Part shown: piece by piece, positions 16,453-26,178 of the stretch
Layout: every line of letters starts with the position of its first letter
Position numbering within the stretch: the first letter of the stretch is position 1
Source: Terriglobia bacterium
Lineage (GTDB): Bacteria > Acidobacteriota > Terriglobia > Terriglobales > Acidobacteriaceae
Direction: 5' to 3'
DNA length: 64,000 nucleotides
NCBI GenBank assembly: GCA_020073015.1
Contig: JAIQFZ010000001.1
Coordinates: 57,763 to 121,762, forward strand
The notes under the pieces: model-generated
Database searches by the model: none
The model's input: only the letters and a program-made list of their open reading frames with translations
Told to the model about the DNA's origin: nothing
Program-made: the position numbers and the translations under genes

Positions 16453-17274
16453 CTACGAATCTTCCAGTTTGCGGAAGGTTGCGCTTACTTCTTCGCCGGG
16501 ATTCTTCTTTTCTTCGCCGTCGATTTCCAGCAACAGGGGCGGCGTTAGTGGGGCGGTGCGCAGCAATTCCATGGTTTGCTTCCAGTCGATGGAGCCCTCG
16601 CCCGGCCAGAGGTGCGAATCTTTCTCTTTGTGATTGTCGTGCACGTGGGTCGAGCAGATGTGGTTCTTCAAAGTTTCGAACGCTTCGGGGATGCCGTTCA
16701 TCATGTGCGCGTGGCCGCAATCGAAGCAGACACCGATGTCGTCGAAGTGCATGGTGCGGATGAATTCGACAAGACGCTCAGGCGTTGAGAGTTCGTTGGG
16801 GATGTTTTCAACCAGGATGCGGACGCCCAGCGGCTTGGCGAAGGCGCGCAAATGTTCGACGGAAGTCATGGCGGCTTCGAATTTTTTTTCGTCGAACGAT
16901 TCGTTCGGGTTGCCGATGTGCTGCACGAGAAAGCGGTAGGGGATGTGCTCAGCGATTTCGAGGGCACGCTTGATTTCGTCCATGGCTTCGATTCGTCCGG
17001 CGCGGTCGGTGGAGGCGACATTGACGGGCGGAGCGCCGGTGCGTCCCCATTCGTAATCCGCGTACAGGGGGGCGTGGACGGAATTCAGCGGGATGCCAGT
17101 GGAGCGGAACCAGTCGGCGATTTCGCGGACGTGCTGCTTGCGGTTGGCGTAGTCGAAGTGCTGGCGAGCGGCAAAGATCTCGATCGCCTGGGTGCCGGCC
17201 TTCACCAGTTCGTCGAGCAGCCCGGGATGGAGCCGCTCTTTGACATAGACGTATGTGGATACCGCCCTCTGCAT
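16453..17274 (-). CDS. Sugar phosphate isomerase/epimerase (xylose isomerase-like TIM barrel)
   Basis: 273 aa of the AP-endonuclease-2/xylose-isomerase-like TIM barrel superfamily. Visible metal-site elements are LNSVHAPLYADY, LVQHIGNP, LVENIPNE, VCFDCGHAHMMNG and STHVHDNHKEKDSHLWPGEG, which are the typical Glu/Asp/His ligands at strand ends. The substrate is unknown. The start codon overlaps the ggt stop by one base (TGATG), so translation is probably coupled. Confidence 0.88.
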   Translation of the reverse strand: MQRAVSTYVYVKERLHPGLLDELVKAGTQAIEIFAARQHFDYANRKQHVREIADWFRSTGIPLNSVHAPLYADYEWGRTGAPPVNVASTDRAGRIEAMDEIKRALEIAEHIPYRFLVQHIGNPNESFDEKKFEAAMTSVEHLRAFAKPLGVRILVENIPNELSTPERLVEFIRTMHFDDIGVCFDCGHAHMMNGIPEAFETLKNHICSTHVHDNHKEKDSHLWPGEGSIDWKQTMELLRTAPLTPPLLLEIDGEEKKNPGEEVSATFRKLEDS

Positions 17275-18995
17275 CAGTAGCCCACCGCCTTCCCGTTATT
17301 GCGTCCGTCGCTTGCGCCCAAGCGGTCGCCCGTCTTGGGATCGATCATGATGCACTCGCCGTCTCCCCAGTAGTGCCGGACATCCAGTTTGTGTCCCTTG
17401 GAACGCAGAAGGTTCATTGTATCGGGAGAAAGGCGCTCTTCGACACGAATCTGATCGGGGAGCCACTGATGATGAAACCGGGGCGCGTTGACGGCTTCCT
17501 GAAGATCGAGACCGAAATCCACCACTCCCATCAGGACGTTTGCGACCGTAGTGATGATGGTGGGGCCGCCGGGCGATCCGAGCACAAGAAAGAGTTTGCC
17601 GTCTTTGAGCACGATAGTGGGCGTCATAGCCGAGAGCGGTCGCTTGCCAGGGCCGATGGCGTTGGCGGGGCCCTGGATGAGGCCGTAGGCGTTGGGGACA
17701 CCTTGCTTCGAGGCAAAGTCGTCCATCTCGTCGTTGAGCAGGAAGCCGAGGCCGTCGGCCGTGACGCGCGAGCCGAAAGAGTCGTTGAGCGTGGTGGTGA
17801 CAGCGACAGCGTTGCCTTCGGGATCGACCACGGAATAGTGGGTGGTGTTTTCGGGCTCGTGGAGGGTGCGCGGGCTCAGCTGCGCGACGCGTTCGAGCTC
17901 GTTGAAAGGCGGACGTTTCAGGTCTTTGCTCACGCTGGCGTGGCTGGGATCGATGGAGTCGCGCCAAGCGGCAGCGTATTTCTTGTCGATGAGTTGCGGG
18001 ACAGGGATCCTTGCGAAATCGGGGTCGCCCAGAAAGTCGGCGCGATCGTAGAACGCGCGACGAAAGGCTTCGGAGACCAAGTGGATCGCGGCGGCGGAGC
18101 GGTTGCCGAGTTTGGCGAGGTCGAAGCCCTCGAGGATGTTGAGGATTTCTACCAGAGCAATTCCGCCGGACGAAGGCGGTGGGGCGCTGATGATGTCATA
18201 TCCACGATAGGAGCCGCGGATGGGCTCACGTTCCTTGACTTCGTAGTGGGCCAGGTCTTCGATGGTAACGAGGCCTCCACCTTTTTGGATGGCAGCGGCT
18301 AGTTCGCGAGCCAGGGCTCCGTGGTACAAGTCGTCGGGATTCTTGCCGATGCGCTCCAGCGTGCGGGCCAGTTCGGGCTGCTTCAGGATTTCGCCGGTTT
18401 GGTAGAAGTGGCCGTCGCGCTGGAAGATGCGTCTGGAGCCGGCGAACTTGCTGAGGTCTTCGTCTTTCAGGTCTTCGGCATCCTCATAGGCGAGCGAGAA
18501 GCCTTCGCGTGCGAGTTTGATGGCCGGCGCGATTACTTTTTCGAGCGAGAGCTTGCCGTATTTCCGTTCGGCGTAGACGAGACCAGCGACGGAGCCGGGG
18601 ACGCCGATGGATTTGTATCCGATGACGCTCAGGTCTGGGATGACGTTGCCCTGGGCATCGAGATACATGTTCTCGGTCGCGGCGGCCGGGGCTTTTTCGC
18701 GGAAGTCGATGAAGTGGGTTTCGCCGGTTGCGGTGCGGAGAAGGAGGAAGCCGCCTCCGCCAATGTTTCCCGCTTGCGGGTGGACGACGGCCAGGGCGAA
18801 GCCGGTGGCCACGGCGGCGTCTACGGCATTGCCTCCGGATTGCATCATTTCTACGCCGACGCGGGAGGAGAGTTCGTGGACACTGGCCACGATAGCGTGC
18901 GGGGCGTGCGTGGGGCGGAGAGGAGCGGCCGCAAGAGTTGTGGCGAAGACGGCCGCCAGCGAGCAAAGGAAAAGTAACTTGAGTTGAATCCGCAT
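17274..18995 (-). CDS. ggt: Gamma-glutamyltransferase
   Basis: 573-aa periplasmic Ntn-hydrolase that cleaves gamma-glutamyl bonds such as in glutathione. A signal peptide covers residues 1-23. The chain self-processes before the catalytic Thr, here T385 in ENTTHYSVVD. The gamma-glutamate pocket motifs GSPGGPTIITT and PPSSGG are present. Length is normal. It is followed directly by the sugar isomerase gene. Confidence 0.95.
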   Translation of the reverse strand: MRIQLKLLFLCSLAAVFATTLAAAPLRPTHAPHAIVASVHELSSRVGVEMMQSGGNAVDAAVATGFALAVVHPQAGNIGGGGFLLLRTATGETHFIDFREKAPAAATENMYLDAQGNVIPDLSVIGYKSIGVPGSVAGLVYAERKYGKLSLEKVIAPAIKLAREGFSLAYEDAEDLKDEDLSKFAGSRRIFQRDGHFYQTGEILKQPELARTLERIGKNPDDLYHGALARELAAAIQKGGGLVTIEDLAHYEVKEREPIRGSYRGYDIISAPPPSSGGIALVEILNILEGFDLAKLGNRSAAAIHLVSEAFRRAFYDRADFLGDPDFARIPVPQLIDKKYAAAWRDSIDPSHASVSKDLKRPPFNELERVAQLSPRTLHEPENTTHYSVVDPEGNAVAVTTTLNDSFGSRVTADGLGFLLNDEMDDFASKQGVPNAYGLIQGPANAIGPGKRPLSAMTPTIVLKDGKLFLVLGSPGGPTIITTVANVLMGVVDFGLDLQEAVNAPRFHHQWLPDQIRVEERLSPDTMNLLRSKGHKLDVRHYWGDGECIMIDPKTGDRLGASDGRNNGKAVGY

Positions 18996-19078
18996 GGGCT
19001 GGAATGAACCTACGAGGCTAGCCCAGTGTGTTGGAGGGAGTCAAACGGGAGAATTTTCACGAATACCCACGCCGCCCC

Positions 19079-19843
19079 TCACTTCTCGATCCTCTGCAAG
19101 CGGAACAGGAGCGTGCCCCAGCCCAGCTTAGCTCGCATTTGAATGGGGATGTGGGTGGCATCGTAGGAATACCAGACCCACACTTTGCCTTTGCTCTGGA
19201 GCGGGCCGTTGATGGCTTCGGCGGTGACCTGGACAGCCTGAAAGGTTCCCGCCGGCACTCTCACCTGCTCGCGCTTTTCGACCGTGGCTCGGACGATGGT
19301 GGTTTTTCCGTCGCTGATGGGGAATTCGTAGGTCGACCCGAGCTGCAGCGGCAGCGACTGCAGGTAGTAGAAGCCGGTGATGACGTCGGTCGCGCATCCG
19401 GTGAGATCGTTTTCAACCTGCTTGGTCTCGCCCGTTTTCAGATTCTTTTCGTCGAGCGTGCTCTTCTTGCGCGCGTAATCGAAGTGGATCGACGTCTCGC
19501 GTTTGTGCGAGCCTTCCTCGCTGTGCTTGAAGATGCTGAGCGAGCAGAACGAGCGGGGATCAAAGCGGGACTCAAAGCGGTCATGCACGGGGAAAATGAC
19601 GTTCACCACGCCCTGCGATTCCGCCGTGGCCGTGACCTTGCGCTCACTGCCCGCCGTTTCCATCTTCACGATGCCAGTGCCGGCGGTGATCAGGTGCCAC
19701 TCGGCGACGTAGACGTATCCGCGACCGTCGGGGAAGGGATAGTTGGGCGGAGGCGGAGCGATCTGCGCGTGCGCGGCGCCGATGGAGGCTGTCGGCGGAG
19801 GCTGCTGCGCGGACACGAGCAGGACGCCGAGGCATCCCAGCAC
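19079..19843 (-). CDS. DUF3108-domain secreted protein
   Basis: 254 aa from GTG 19843. The N-terminus is a short hydrophobic leader (LGCLGVLLVSA), so the true start may lie a few codons upstream at a rare initiator. The mature part matches DUF3108: WHLITAGTGIVKMET, DRFESRFDPRSFCSL and VWYSYDATHIPIQMRAKLGWG. DUF3108 proteins are periplasmic and often adjoin LPS genes, as here at the end of the Kdo/heptose operon. Function unknown. Confidence 0.82.
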   Translation of the reverse strand: MLGCLGVLLVSAQQPPPTASIGAAHAQIAPPPPNYPFPDGRGYVYVAEWHLITAGTGIVKMETAGSERKVTATAESQGVVNVIFPVHDRFESRFDPRSFCSLSIFKHSEEGSHKRETSIHFDYARKKSTLDEKNLKTGETKQVENDLTGCATDVITGFYYLQSLPLQLGSTYEFPISDGKTTIVRATVEKREQVRVPAGTFQAVQVTAEAINGPLQSKGKVWVWYSYDATHIPIQMRAKLGWGTLLFRLQRIEK

Positions 19844-19925
19844 GGTCGTCGCGGCGAAGTGGCTATGTTTCTTGAAAATTCGCTCCGTTATCGATCCAAC
19901 TGGATTCGAGAAACCCCACGGCAGA

Positions 19926-20498
19926 CTACCACACCAGCTTTATGACGAGGATACCCAATACGACGGCGCATCCGAGGATGGCCTGGTATTCGCGGTGTTT
20001 CCAGTAGCGCGCGGAGGAGTACGCGCTCTGCTGGGTTTTGTAGGGCGTGAGGCGCGGCAACATGCGGGGGACGTGGCGGGCGTAGTCGTCGTAGTCGGGG
20101 AAGGTGTGGCGCAGATAGCGTTCTTCGCCGGCGATGACGGGAATGTAGATTGCGGCGAACATGGCGAGCATCGCGGCGACGATCCACCAGCTGCGGGCGG
20201 CGACGGCGAATCCAGCGGCCAGGATCAGGGAGCCGAGGTAGAGAGGATTGCGCGTGTAGGCGTAGGGGCCGCTGGTCGTGAGTTCTTTGTCTTTTTGCAC
20301 GTGGCCGGAAGCGAACCCACGCAGAAGCAAGCCGGGTACAAGCAGCAGGCCGCCCACCAGGAGCGAAGTTCGCGTCGGGCGCGCCAGCCAGACGTAGACG
20401 ACTGCGAAAGCAAATCCCAGGGGGACACGCACGCGGCGGGCTACGCGCGACCAGGTTGAGGGTGCGGCTTGCGATTCGGGTTGTGCGACATCGTTCAC
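19926..20498 (-). CDS. Isoprenylcysteine carboxyl methyltransferase-like membrane protein
   Basis: 190 aa with about four membrane helices and the ICMT/PEMT signature, SGPYAYTRNPLYLGSLIL (residues 76-93) and EERYLRHTFPDYDDYARHVPRMLP. Bacterial members methylate small or lipid substrates at the membrane. The start overlaps the waaC stop (ATGA), so it belongs to the LPS operon. A lipid or sugar target is possible but unproved. Confidence 0.87.
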   Translation of the reverse strand: MNDVAQPESQAAPSTWSRVARRVRVPLGFAFAVVYVWLARPTRTSLLVGGLLLVPGLLLRGFASGHVQKDKELTTSGPYAYTRNPLYLGSLILAAGFAVAARSWWIVAAMLAMFAAIYIPVIAGEERYLRHTFPDYDDYARHVPRMLPRLTPYKTQQSAYSSARYWKHREYQAILGCAVVLGILVIKLVW

Positions 20499-21577
20499 GG
20501 TTGGTTTTGCAATAGCTGTCGTGCCGCGGCGGCGACTTCGCCCGGAGTGATTTCGAGCAACCCCGGTTCCGGCTCACGCAGGCGGGCGTGACTGGTGGCA
20601 CTGCTGGCGCTGCGCAGCACGACCGAGCGCGTGCCGAACGGGCCGTTGCGCGCCGGATTCGTCGGGCCGAAAATTGCCACGACCGGGATTTTCAACGCGG
20701 CGGCCAAGTGCATCGGGCCGGTGTCGCCGCCGATGAACAGGCGCGCGCGGCGCGTGAGCGCAATCAGCTCGGCGACCGAGCACGAGATCCGCCGTGCAGT
20801 CCCTTCGCTTGCGGCCTCAACGGCGGCGGCAAGGTCTTCTTCTCCGGGGCCGTAGTTCACGAGCGACTGTATATCATTTTTCTCGAGCTCACGCGCAACC
20901 GCGCCGTAGCGTTCGGCGGGCCACTGCTTGGCGCCCCAGCCGGCTCCAGGATTCAGGATGGCAAAGTCGCGGATGTTTGCCGTGAGCCCTGCAACTTTGT
21001 GCTCAGCGTCGGGGTCTACCGGAAATTCCACTCGCGATTCGGGCGCGGGATGTTGCATTGCGTTTTGGGCGAGCGCGAGCCCTTGCTCGACGACATGAGT
21101 TCCGCTTGGGAGCACCTGGCGCGTGTACCACATGCTGGCGGCATTCTCGCGCGGCTGCGCACTGCCGTACACGGTGGGTGCGCCCGACCAGCGAGCGAGC
21201 AGGGCGGAACGAATGGCTCCCTGAAAATCGATGGCGGCGTCGTAGCGAACTCCGCGCAGTTCACTCAAGCCGACCGCCATCTGCTGCCAGGTGTTGAACG
21301 AGAACAAGGTGCGGCGCCACTCCGCGGTGTTGACGGAATGGACGCGATCGACCAGGGGCCGTTGCGGGGAACGCCGTCCTGAGCGCGGATAGCGCAGCGT
21401 GCAGAGCAGTTCTGCCCAACGTTCTTCGACCAGCCATCCGAGGGTGGCGTGCGGAAACGCCTCGCGCAACGCGGCAACCGCCGGCAGCGTGTGAATGATG
21501 TCACCCATGGCGCTCAGGCGCACGACGAGAAGGCTTTGGAAGCGCGGGGCGTCGAAGGACTGGGAGAGAGAGGTCAT
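20495..21577 (-). CDS. waaC: Lipopolysaccharide heptosyltransferase, GT9 family
   Basis: 360 aa. It starts MTSLSQSF at 21577; the 66-codon upstream extension overlaps hldE and is rejected. GT9 features are LLVVRLSAMGDIIHTLPAV, FQGAIRSALLARWSG, LNPGAGWGAKQWPAERY and the donor site FIGGDTGPMHLAAAL. It transfers L-glycero-D-manno-heptose to Kdo2-lipid A. Its placement next to waaA and both heptose-activation genes favours heptosyltransferase I. Confidence 0.92.
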   Translation of the reverse strand: MTSLSQSFDAPRFQSLLVVRLSAMGDIIHTLPAVAALREAFPHATLGWLVEERWAELLCTLRYPRSGRRSPQRPLVDRVHSVNTAEWRRTLFSFNTWQQMAVGLSELRGVRYDAAIDFQGAIRSALLARWSGAPTVYGSAQPRENAASMWYTRQVLPSGTHVVEQGLALAQNAMQHPAPESRVEFPVDPDAEHKVAGLTANIRDFAILNPGAGWGAKQWPAERYGAVARELEKNDIQSLVNYGPGEEDLAAAVEAASEGTARRISCSVAELIALTRRARLFIGGDTGPMHLAAALKIPVVAIFGPTNPARNGPFGTRSVVLRSASSATSHARLREPEPGLLEITPGEVAAAARQLLQNQP

Positions 21578-21587
21578 CCGCACGGCC

Positions 21588-22082
21588 TCACGGTTTTCGC
21601 GGCGCGCGCCGCGAGCGAATGATTTCGGTGGCCGAGTGGTTCTTGGGATCGCCGACGATGACGACACGACCTCCGCAAGCTTCCACCTCGTCGCGCTCGG
21701 GAACACTTTCCGCGGTGTAGTCGGTTCCCTTGGCGTGGAGGTCGGGACGGATTTCGCGGACGATGGCGCGAACATCTTTCTCCGGGAAGATTACGACCGC
21801 ATCGACATCGGCAAGAGCGGCGAGGATTTCCGCACGTTCTTCGGCGGGCATGACGGGACGGCCTTCGCCTTTCAACGTGCGGACCGAAGCGTCGGAGTTT
21901 ACCGCGACTACAACTTTGCCGCCGAGTTCCCGCGCCGCGCGGAGATAGCGCACATGGCCCACGTGCAGCACATCGAAGCAACCGTTGGTCAGCGTGACGC
22001 ACGCGCCCGCGCGGCGCCATTCGGCCACACGTTCTCGAAGTTCGCCACGCGAGAGAATCTTCTTGTGGATTGGTGCGCTCAA
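21588..22082 (-). CDS. rfaE2: D-glycero-beta-D-manno-heptose 1-phosphate adenylyltransferase
   Basis: 164 aa nucleotidyltransferase that makes ADP-heptose. It corresponds to the C-terminal half of E. coli HldE. Motifs are [17 protein letters not shown] (HxGH) and [15 protein letters not shown]. The start overlaps the kinase gene's stop (ATGA), so the two halves are separate proteins by design and not a frameshift. Confidence 0.94.
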   Translation of the reverse strand: MSAPIHKKILSRGELRERVAEWRRAGACVTLTNGCFDVLHVGHVRYLRAARELGGKVVVAVNSDASVRTLKGEGRPVMPAEERAEILAALADVDAVVIFPEKDVRAIVREIRPDLHAKGTDYTAESVPERDEVEACGGRVVIVGDPKNHSATEIIRSRRAPRKP

Positions 22083-23113
22083 TGCGGTCGAGTAACCGGG
22101 GGCGCCTTTTCGAGCGCCTCCAGTAATTCCTGCTGGCTGACGGTGGCGGTTCCGCGCTTCATGACCACGATGCCACCCGCGTAGTTGGCAAGCTGGGCAG
22201 CCTCTTCGGTGGTTGCGCCCGCCGCGAGAGCTGCCGTGAAAGTGGCGATCACGGTATCACCGGCTCCGGTCACATCGGTGACTTCGTCGCTGCCAAAGAT
22301 CGGCAGGTCGACGGGCTTATGACGGCGCGGGAAAGCGACCATGCCGTCCTTGCCTCGGGTAATCACGAGCGATTCCAGATTCATCTGGCCCAGGATCTGA
22401 TCGCCCGCGGCTACCAGCCGCGACCAATCGTTGCCAATGCGGATGCCGAGGATCTCTTCAACCTCAGACTCATTCGGCGTCGCCGCAGTAACGCCTGCGA
22501 ACTCGAGCATGCGATGGCGCGAATCGAGGGTCACCGGCACCTTGTCGATCCCGCGCTTCTCGCGAATCGCATTCAGCAGGCTGGGCGCGGCGGCGCCGTA
22601 CCCGTAATCGGAAACAAGCAGCGCGTCGGAGGCGCGGAGATACTGCCGGGCGGCGAGAATGAGTTCGCGGCGCAGATGTGGACTCGGGCCGTCGGAAGGC
22701 TCACGATCCAGCCGCACGACTTGCTGACCGGCGGTGTGTGCGAATCCGGCGAGAATGCGCGTTTTGGTGACGGTCGAGTAGCTCTTGTCCTTGAGGACGC
22801 CGGTGACCGGGATGCGCTTGTGGCGGAAAGCACGCAGCAGCAATTTGCCGGGTTCGTCGTCTCCCACGACTCCAACCGGAAGGACGTTCACTCCAAGATC
22901 GGCGAGATTGTAGATGGCATTCGCCCCGCCGCCGGGCACCACTTTGCGGTCGCGGTGTTTCAGGATCAGCACCGGCGCCTCGCGCGAGACGCGGGAGATC
23001 TCGCCGAACACGAATTCGTCGGCGACCAGGTCTCCGAGGACGGTGACGGTGATCTTCGGAAACGCTTCGACGATTTTTCGCAAGCGGTCGTTTTCTCTAA
23101 GATGCTTTGTCAT
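22079..23113 (-). CDS. rfaE1: D-glycero-beta-D-manno-heptose-7-phosphate kinase
   Basis: 344 aa PfkB-family kinase, equal to the N-terminal half of HldE. It shows [20 protein letters not shown], the sugar-binding [14 protein letters not shown], and the C-terminal [13 protein letters not shown] with the catalytic Asp. ATG 23113 is chosen because the longer frame runs into lpxK. Confidence 0.94.
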   Translation of the reverse strand: MTKHLRENDRLRKIVEAFPKITVTVLGDLVADEFVFGEISRVSREAPVLILKHRDRKVVPGGGANAIYNLADLGVNVLPVGVVGDDEPGKLLLRAFRHKRIPVTGVLKDKSYSTVTKTRILAGFAHTAGQQVVRLDREPSDGPSPHLRRELILAARQYLRASDALLVSDYGYGAAAPSLLNAIREKRGIDKVPVTLDSRHRMLEFAGVTAATPNESEVEEILGIRIGNDWSRLVAAGDQILGQMNLESLVITRGKDGMVAFPRRHKPVDLPIFGSDEVTDVTGAGDTVIATFTAALAAGATTEEAAQLANYAGGIVVMKRGTATVSQQELLEALEKAPPVTRPH

Positions 23114-23135
23114 TTTGCCTTCGAGGAAGATTTTC

Positions 23136-24080
23136 TCACGAGCGGGGCTTGTGTTCCGTAATTCTCGCGAGCATGGTATCCACAACGTCAGCGGGCCGGT
23201 TGAGGGTGAGCTTGAGCACGGCGATGGCAAGGGGCTCCAGTTCATGCTGAAGAGCCCCGAGGTTGACAGTGTCTTTCTCGGTGGTAAGGAAACCACCGGC
23301 ATGGAGTCTCGTACGCGCGGCAAACAGGCGTTGAACGTCGTTTCGGCTGTAGGCGTGGTGGTCCCCAAAGCTCAATTCTGCAGCGGTCGTGATTCCGGCA
23401 GCACGTACCTGGGCAAAGAACTGTTCGGGGCGCGCGATGCCGCAGAAGACCACAGGCGCGGGGGGCACGTCCGGGAGAACAAGTTCGCGCTCAATTCGCC
23501 AGATCGGCTTCTGCCGCAACGCGGGATGCTCGGGCGCGAGACCGGACGGCAGGACGACGGCGTCCGCTCGTTCGAGTGCAAAGAGCGGTTCGCGCAGGCG
23601 GCCCGAGGGCAACAGCCGGTCGTGGAAATCGTCGGGCGTCAACAGAACAATGTCAAAGTCGCGAGACAGCGAGCGATGCTGAAAGCCATCGTCGAGGATG
23701 TGCAGTTGCGGCTGGAATTTCTGCTCGGCGACGCGGCCCGCCTCATAACGGCGTTCTCCGACGATGACCGGGACGCCCAGCCGCCGCGCAATCAGCAGCG
23801 GTTCGTCTCCGAAGTCGGCGGCGCGGCCCTCCGGCTGCACGACCAGCACGCCGCGAGTTCTGCGGCGGTAGCCACGGGAAAGAACATCGAAGCGGATGCT
23901 GCGGGCTTTGAGTAGCTCACCCAGAGCGATGACGAACGGAGTTTTCCCCGCACCGCCCGCCGAGAGACCTCCCACGCTGATCACCGGCTGTTCGAGCCGG
24001 CGCGACTGCAGCACCCCGCGATCGAACAGCGAGTTGCGCAGTCCGCTCGCTGCGCCGTAGAGCCCTGTGAGCGGATTCAT
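23136..24080 (-). CDS. lpxK: Tetraacyldisaccharide 4'-kinase
   Basis: LpxK phosphorylates the lipid A precursor at the 4' position on the inner face of the inner membrane. 314 aa. The P-loop is atypically GLSAGGAGKTPFVIALG (GGxGKTP, residues 37-53), as in the family. Other landmarks are VLSRGYRRRTRG, DEPLLIARR and ILDDGFQHRSL. The N-terminal 20 residues would contact the membrane. Its ATG overlaps the waaA stop. Confidence 0.95.
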   Translation of the reverse strand: MNPLTGLYGAASGLRNSLFDRGVLQSRRLEQPVISVGGLSAGGAGKTPFVIALGELLKARSIRFDVLSRGYRRRTRGVLVVQPEGRAADFGDEPLLIARRLGVPVIVGERRYEAGRVAEQKFQPQLHILDDGFQHRSLSRDFDIVLLTPDDFHDRLLPSGRLREPLFALERADAVVLPSGLAPEHPALRQKPIWRIERELVLPDVPPAPVVFCGIARPEQFFAQVRAAGITTAAELSFGDHHAYSRNDVQRLFAARTRLHAGGFLTTEKDTVNLGALQHELEPLAIAVLKLTLNRPADVVDTMLARITEHKPRS

Positions 24081-25375
24081 GCGGAGCCCCCGCCTGCGCG
24101 CGCAACAGTCATGAGCTGGGTCAGAGCGGCGACGGTCTTTTCCGTTGCGCCGCGCTGCGACTCAAGCGCCGCCAGGGCACTGCGGCCCAGTCTTTGGCGC
24201 TCCTCACGGTTGTCAATCAGTTCCATGAAGACCAGAGGCAATTCCGCCAGTCCGGCGACGCGTACCGCGTTGCGGCTCAGAAAGTAGTTAACGATGTCGC
24301 GGAAGTTTTCATAGTGGTTGCCAGTGACGATGGGAACGCCGTAGAGCGCGGGCTCAAGGATGTTGTGTCCGCCGCGCGGAACCAGGCTGCCGCCGACAAA
24401 CGCAATCGTCGCCAGGGAATAGAGCGCCGCCAGTTCGCCAATGCTGTCGAGCAGGAATACAGCGCCGGCCAGAGGCTCTCCGCCCCACAGCGAGCGCCGC
24501 AGCAGGCGGAAGCCGAGTTTCTCCACCAGAGCCGCAACCTCGGGGAAACGCTCCGGATGCCGGGGCGCCAGGATCATCACGGCCTTCGGGTGAGTGGCCA
24601 GAATATTGTGGAAGGCCGAGAGCAACGAGCCTTCCTCTTCTTCGACCGTGCTGCCGCAAACCAGCACGGGCTCCAGTCCACTCTCGTTCAGGTTTGCGCG
24701 AAGACTGGCCACGATGGCGGGCGGTTTGGGTGGCGTCACGTCGAACTTCAGGTTGCCGGCGACGGCTATGCTTGATTCGGGCGCGCCGATTTCCATGAGC
24801 CGGCGGCGGTCTTCCTCCGTTTGGGCCAGAAAGAGATCAACATTCTCAAGCACCTTCGGAAGCCAGAAGTGGAGCCGCTTGTAGCCCGGAAGTGAACGGT
24901 CAGAAATGCGGCAATTGATCACTGCGATTCGGGCTCCACTGTTTTTCGCGAGCCGGAGAAAGTTCGGCCAGAATTCGGTTTCGGCGATCACCACCAGCTC
25001 CGGACGCACGGCTCCAAGGTAGGGGCGGATCGAGAAGCCGAAGTCCAACGGGAAGTAAAAGACGTTTTCCGCCCCAAATCGGCGGGCTGCCAGCTGCTGC
25101 CCGGTGCTGGTGGAGGTGGAAACTACGACCCGGTGAGATGGGAATCTTTGTCGCAGTTCCTCGACGACCGCGCTGGAGGCGACGACCTCGCCGACGGAGA
25201 CGGCATGGATCCAGAGGGTAGGTTTTTCGCCGCCTGCCGTCAAGTGGAGTGGGACAGCACCCAGCCTCTGACGCAGCCCGGCGCGATATTTCCCATGGCG
25301 CATCATCTGCAGCAACCAATAGGGCAGCGTGATGAGCAGAAAAAGGGCGAGCAGCGTGCTGTAGAGCGCGTACAT
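24077..25375 (-). CDS. waaA: Kdo transferase
   Basis: 432 aa membrane-anchored GT30 enzyme that adds Kdo to lipid IVA. One N-terminal helix (LYSTLLALFLLITLPYWLLQ) precedes WIHAVSVGEVVASSAVVEEL, ETEFWPNFL and the donor-site block GGSLVPRGGHNILEPALYGVP. ATG 25375 is used, with 25390 an alternative. The much longer frame upstream covers the divergent gene's promoter and is rejected. First gene of the operon. Confidence 0.95.
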   Translation of the reverse strand: MYALYSTLLALFLLITLPYWLLQMMRHGKYRAGLRQRLGAVPLHLTAGGEKPTLWIHAVSVGEVVASSAVVEELRQRFPSHRVVVSTSTSTGQQLAARRFGAENVFYFPLDFGFSIRPYLGAVRPELVVIAETEFWPNFLRLAKNSGARIAVINCRISDRSLPGYKRLHFWLPKVLENVDLFLAQTEEDRRRLMEIGAPESSIAVAGNLKFDVTPPKPPAIVASLRANLNESGLEPVLVCGSTVEEEEGSLLSAFHNILATHPKAVMILAPRHPERFPEVAALVEKLGFRLLRRSLWGGEPLAGAVFLLDSIGELAALYSLATIAFVGGSLVPRGGHNILEPALYGVPIVTGNHYENFRDIVNYFLSRNAVRVAGLAELPLVFMELIDNREERQRLGRSALAALESQRGATEKTVAALTQLMTVARAGGGSA

Positions 25376-25444
25376 GGGAGGCGTCCTCATTCTAAATGCA
25401 CCGGCCGCTGTTGTCGGACGGCACCGGTCGCATCGCGCGCATCC

Positions 25445-25450
25445 TATAAT
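25445..25450 (+). promoter_or_regulatory. -10 box of the 25457 gene
   Basis: A perfect TATAAT, 6 nt before the ATG, so the transcript is predicted to be leaderless. The -35 is weak. Confidence 0.5.
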
Positions 25451-25456
25451 CCAGAT

Positions 25457-26143
25457 ATGCAAAAAGTATCCGATTGCTGGACGTCGTTGGTTCGCCACGT
25501 TTCGGCTGTGGCCACTTTGGTACTGCTGTTCTGCCTGGCTGCCCTGGCCGCAAGAGACTTCGTGATGCCGTCGGCCCACCCGGCCCGCACCTATCCGGCC
25601 CATGACGAGCACTCGCAGGAGAAAGTTACGGTCGCGGTTGATCCGTACGATATGGGCGACAAGGCTCAGATTTTCAGCACCGACTTTTCTCGCTACGGTT
25701 ACCTGCCGGTGTTCTTCGTGGTGACGAACGACGGCGACCAGCCAGTTTCGCTGAGCGGCATGAAGGCGGAGTTGATTACCGTGCAACGCACCAAGCTTTA
25801 TCCGGCGACGAACGACGACCTGATGCGGCGGATGTCGAATCCAAGGCCGAAGACCGGACCGTCGCCGCTGCCCATCCCGATTCCCGGGAGCAAAGTCAAA
25901 GGAGCAGTGAATCGCAAGACGCGCGAAGAGATCGAACAGGCGCAGTTTGGAGCTCGCGCAGTGGAACCGCATTCGACGGCGGCTGGATTTCTATTCTTTG
26001 ACGTTGCGGACATTGCGTCCCCAGCACTGGCGGGGGCCAACTTTTACTTGACGGGTGTGCGCGATGCGGGCGGCCATGAGCTGATGTATTTTGAAATTCC
26101 GATGGAAAAGTATCTGAGCGCGCCACCAGTGAAGAAGCCGTGA
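25457..26143 (+). CDS. Membrane-anchored or secreted protein of unknown function
   Basis: 228 aa from ATG 25457, just after a TATAAT box; longer upstream frames overlap waaA. One hydrophobic segment (residues 15-32, VSAVATLVLLFCLAALAA) acts as a signal or anchor. The rest is an extracytoplasmic beta-rich domain (GYLPVFFVVTNDGDQPVSL, then FLFFDVADI). That resembles the immunoglobulin-like surface-protein style seen in Acidobacteria. Family not recognised. It is divergent from waaA and precedes gatB. Confidence 0.7.
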   Translation: MQKVSDCWTSLVRHVSAVATLVLLFCLAALAARDFVMPSAHPARTYPAHDEHSQEKVTVAVDPYDMGDKAQIFSTDFSRYGYLPVFFVVTNDGDQPVSLSGMKAELITVQRTKLYPATNDDLMRRMSNPRPKTGPSPLPIPIPGSKVKGAVNRKTREEIEQAQFGARAVEPHSTAAGFLFFDVADIASPALAGANFYLTGVRDAGGHELMYFEIPMEKYLSAPPVKKP

Positions 26144-26164
26144 CGAGCGCCTCCGCTCGCCGTC

Positions 26165-26170
26165 TATAAT
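26165..26170 (+). promoter_or_regulatory. -10 box of gatB
   Basis: A perfect TATAAT, 8 nt before the gatB ATG, again predicting little or no 5' leader. Confidence 0.45.
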
Positions 26171-26178
26171 TTCCTGAT

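Noticed and set aside
21588..23113. Frameshifted hldE
   Set aside because: The two halves have proper starts and stops overlapping by ATGA, the same style as other genes in the operon, so a natural split is likelier.
24077..25972. 631-aa version of WaaA
   Set aside because: The extra 200 codons cover the promoter and coding region of the divergent 25457 gene; the WaaA N-terminal helix begins at 25375.
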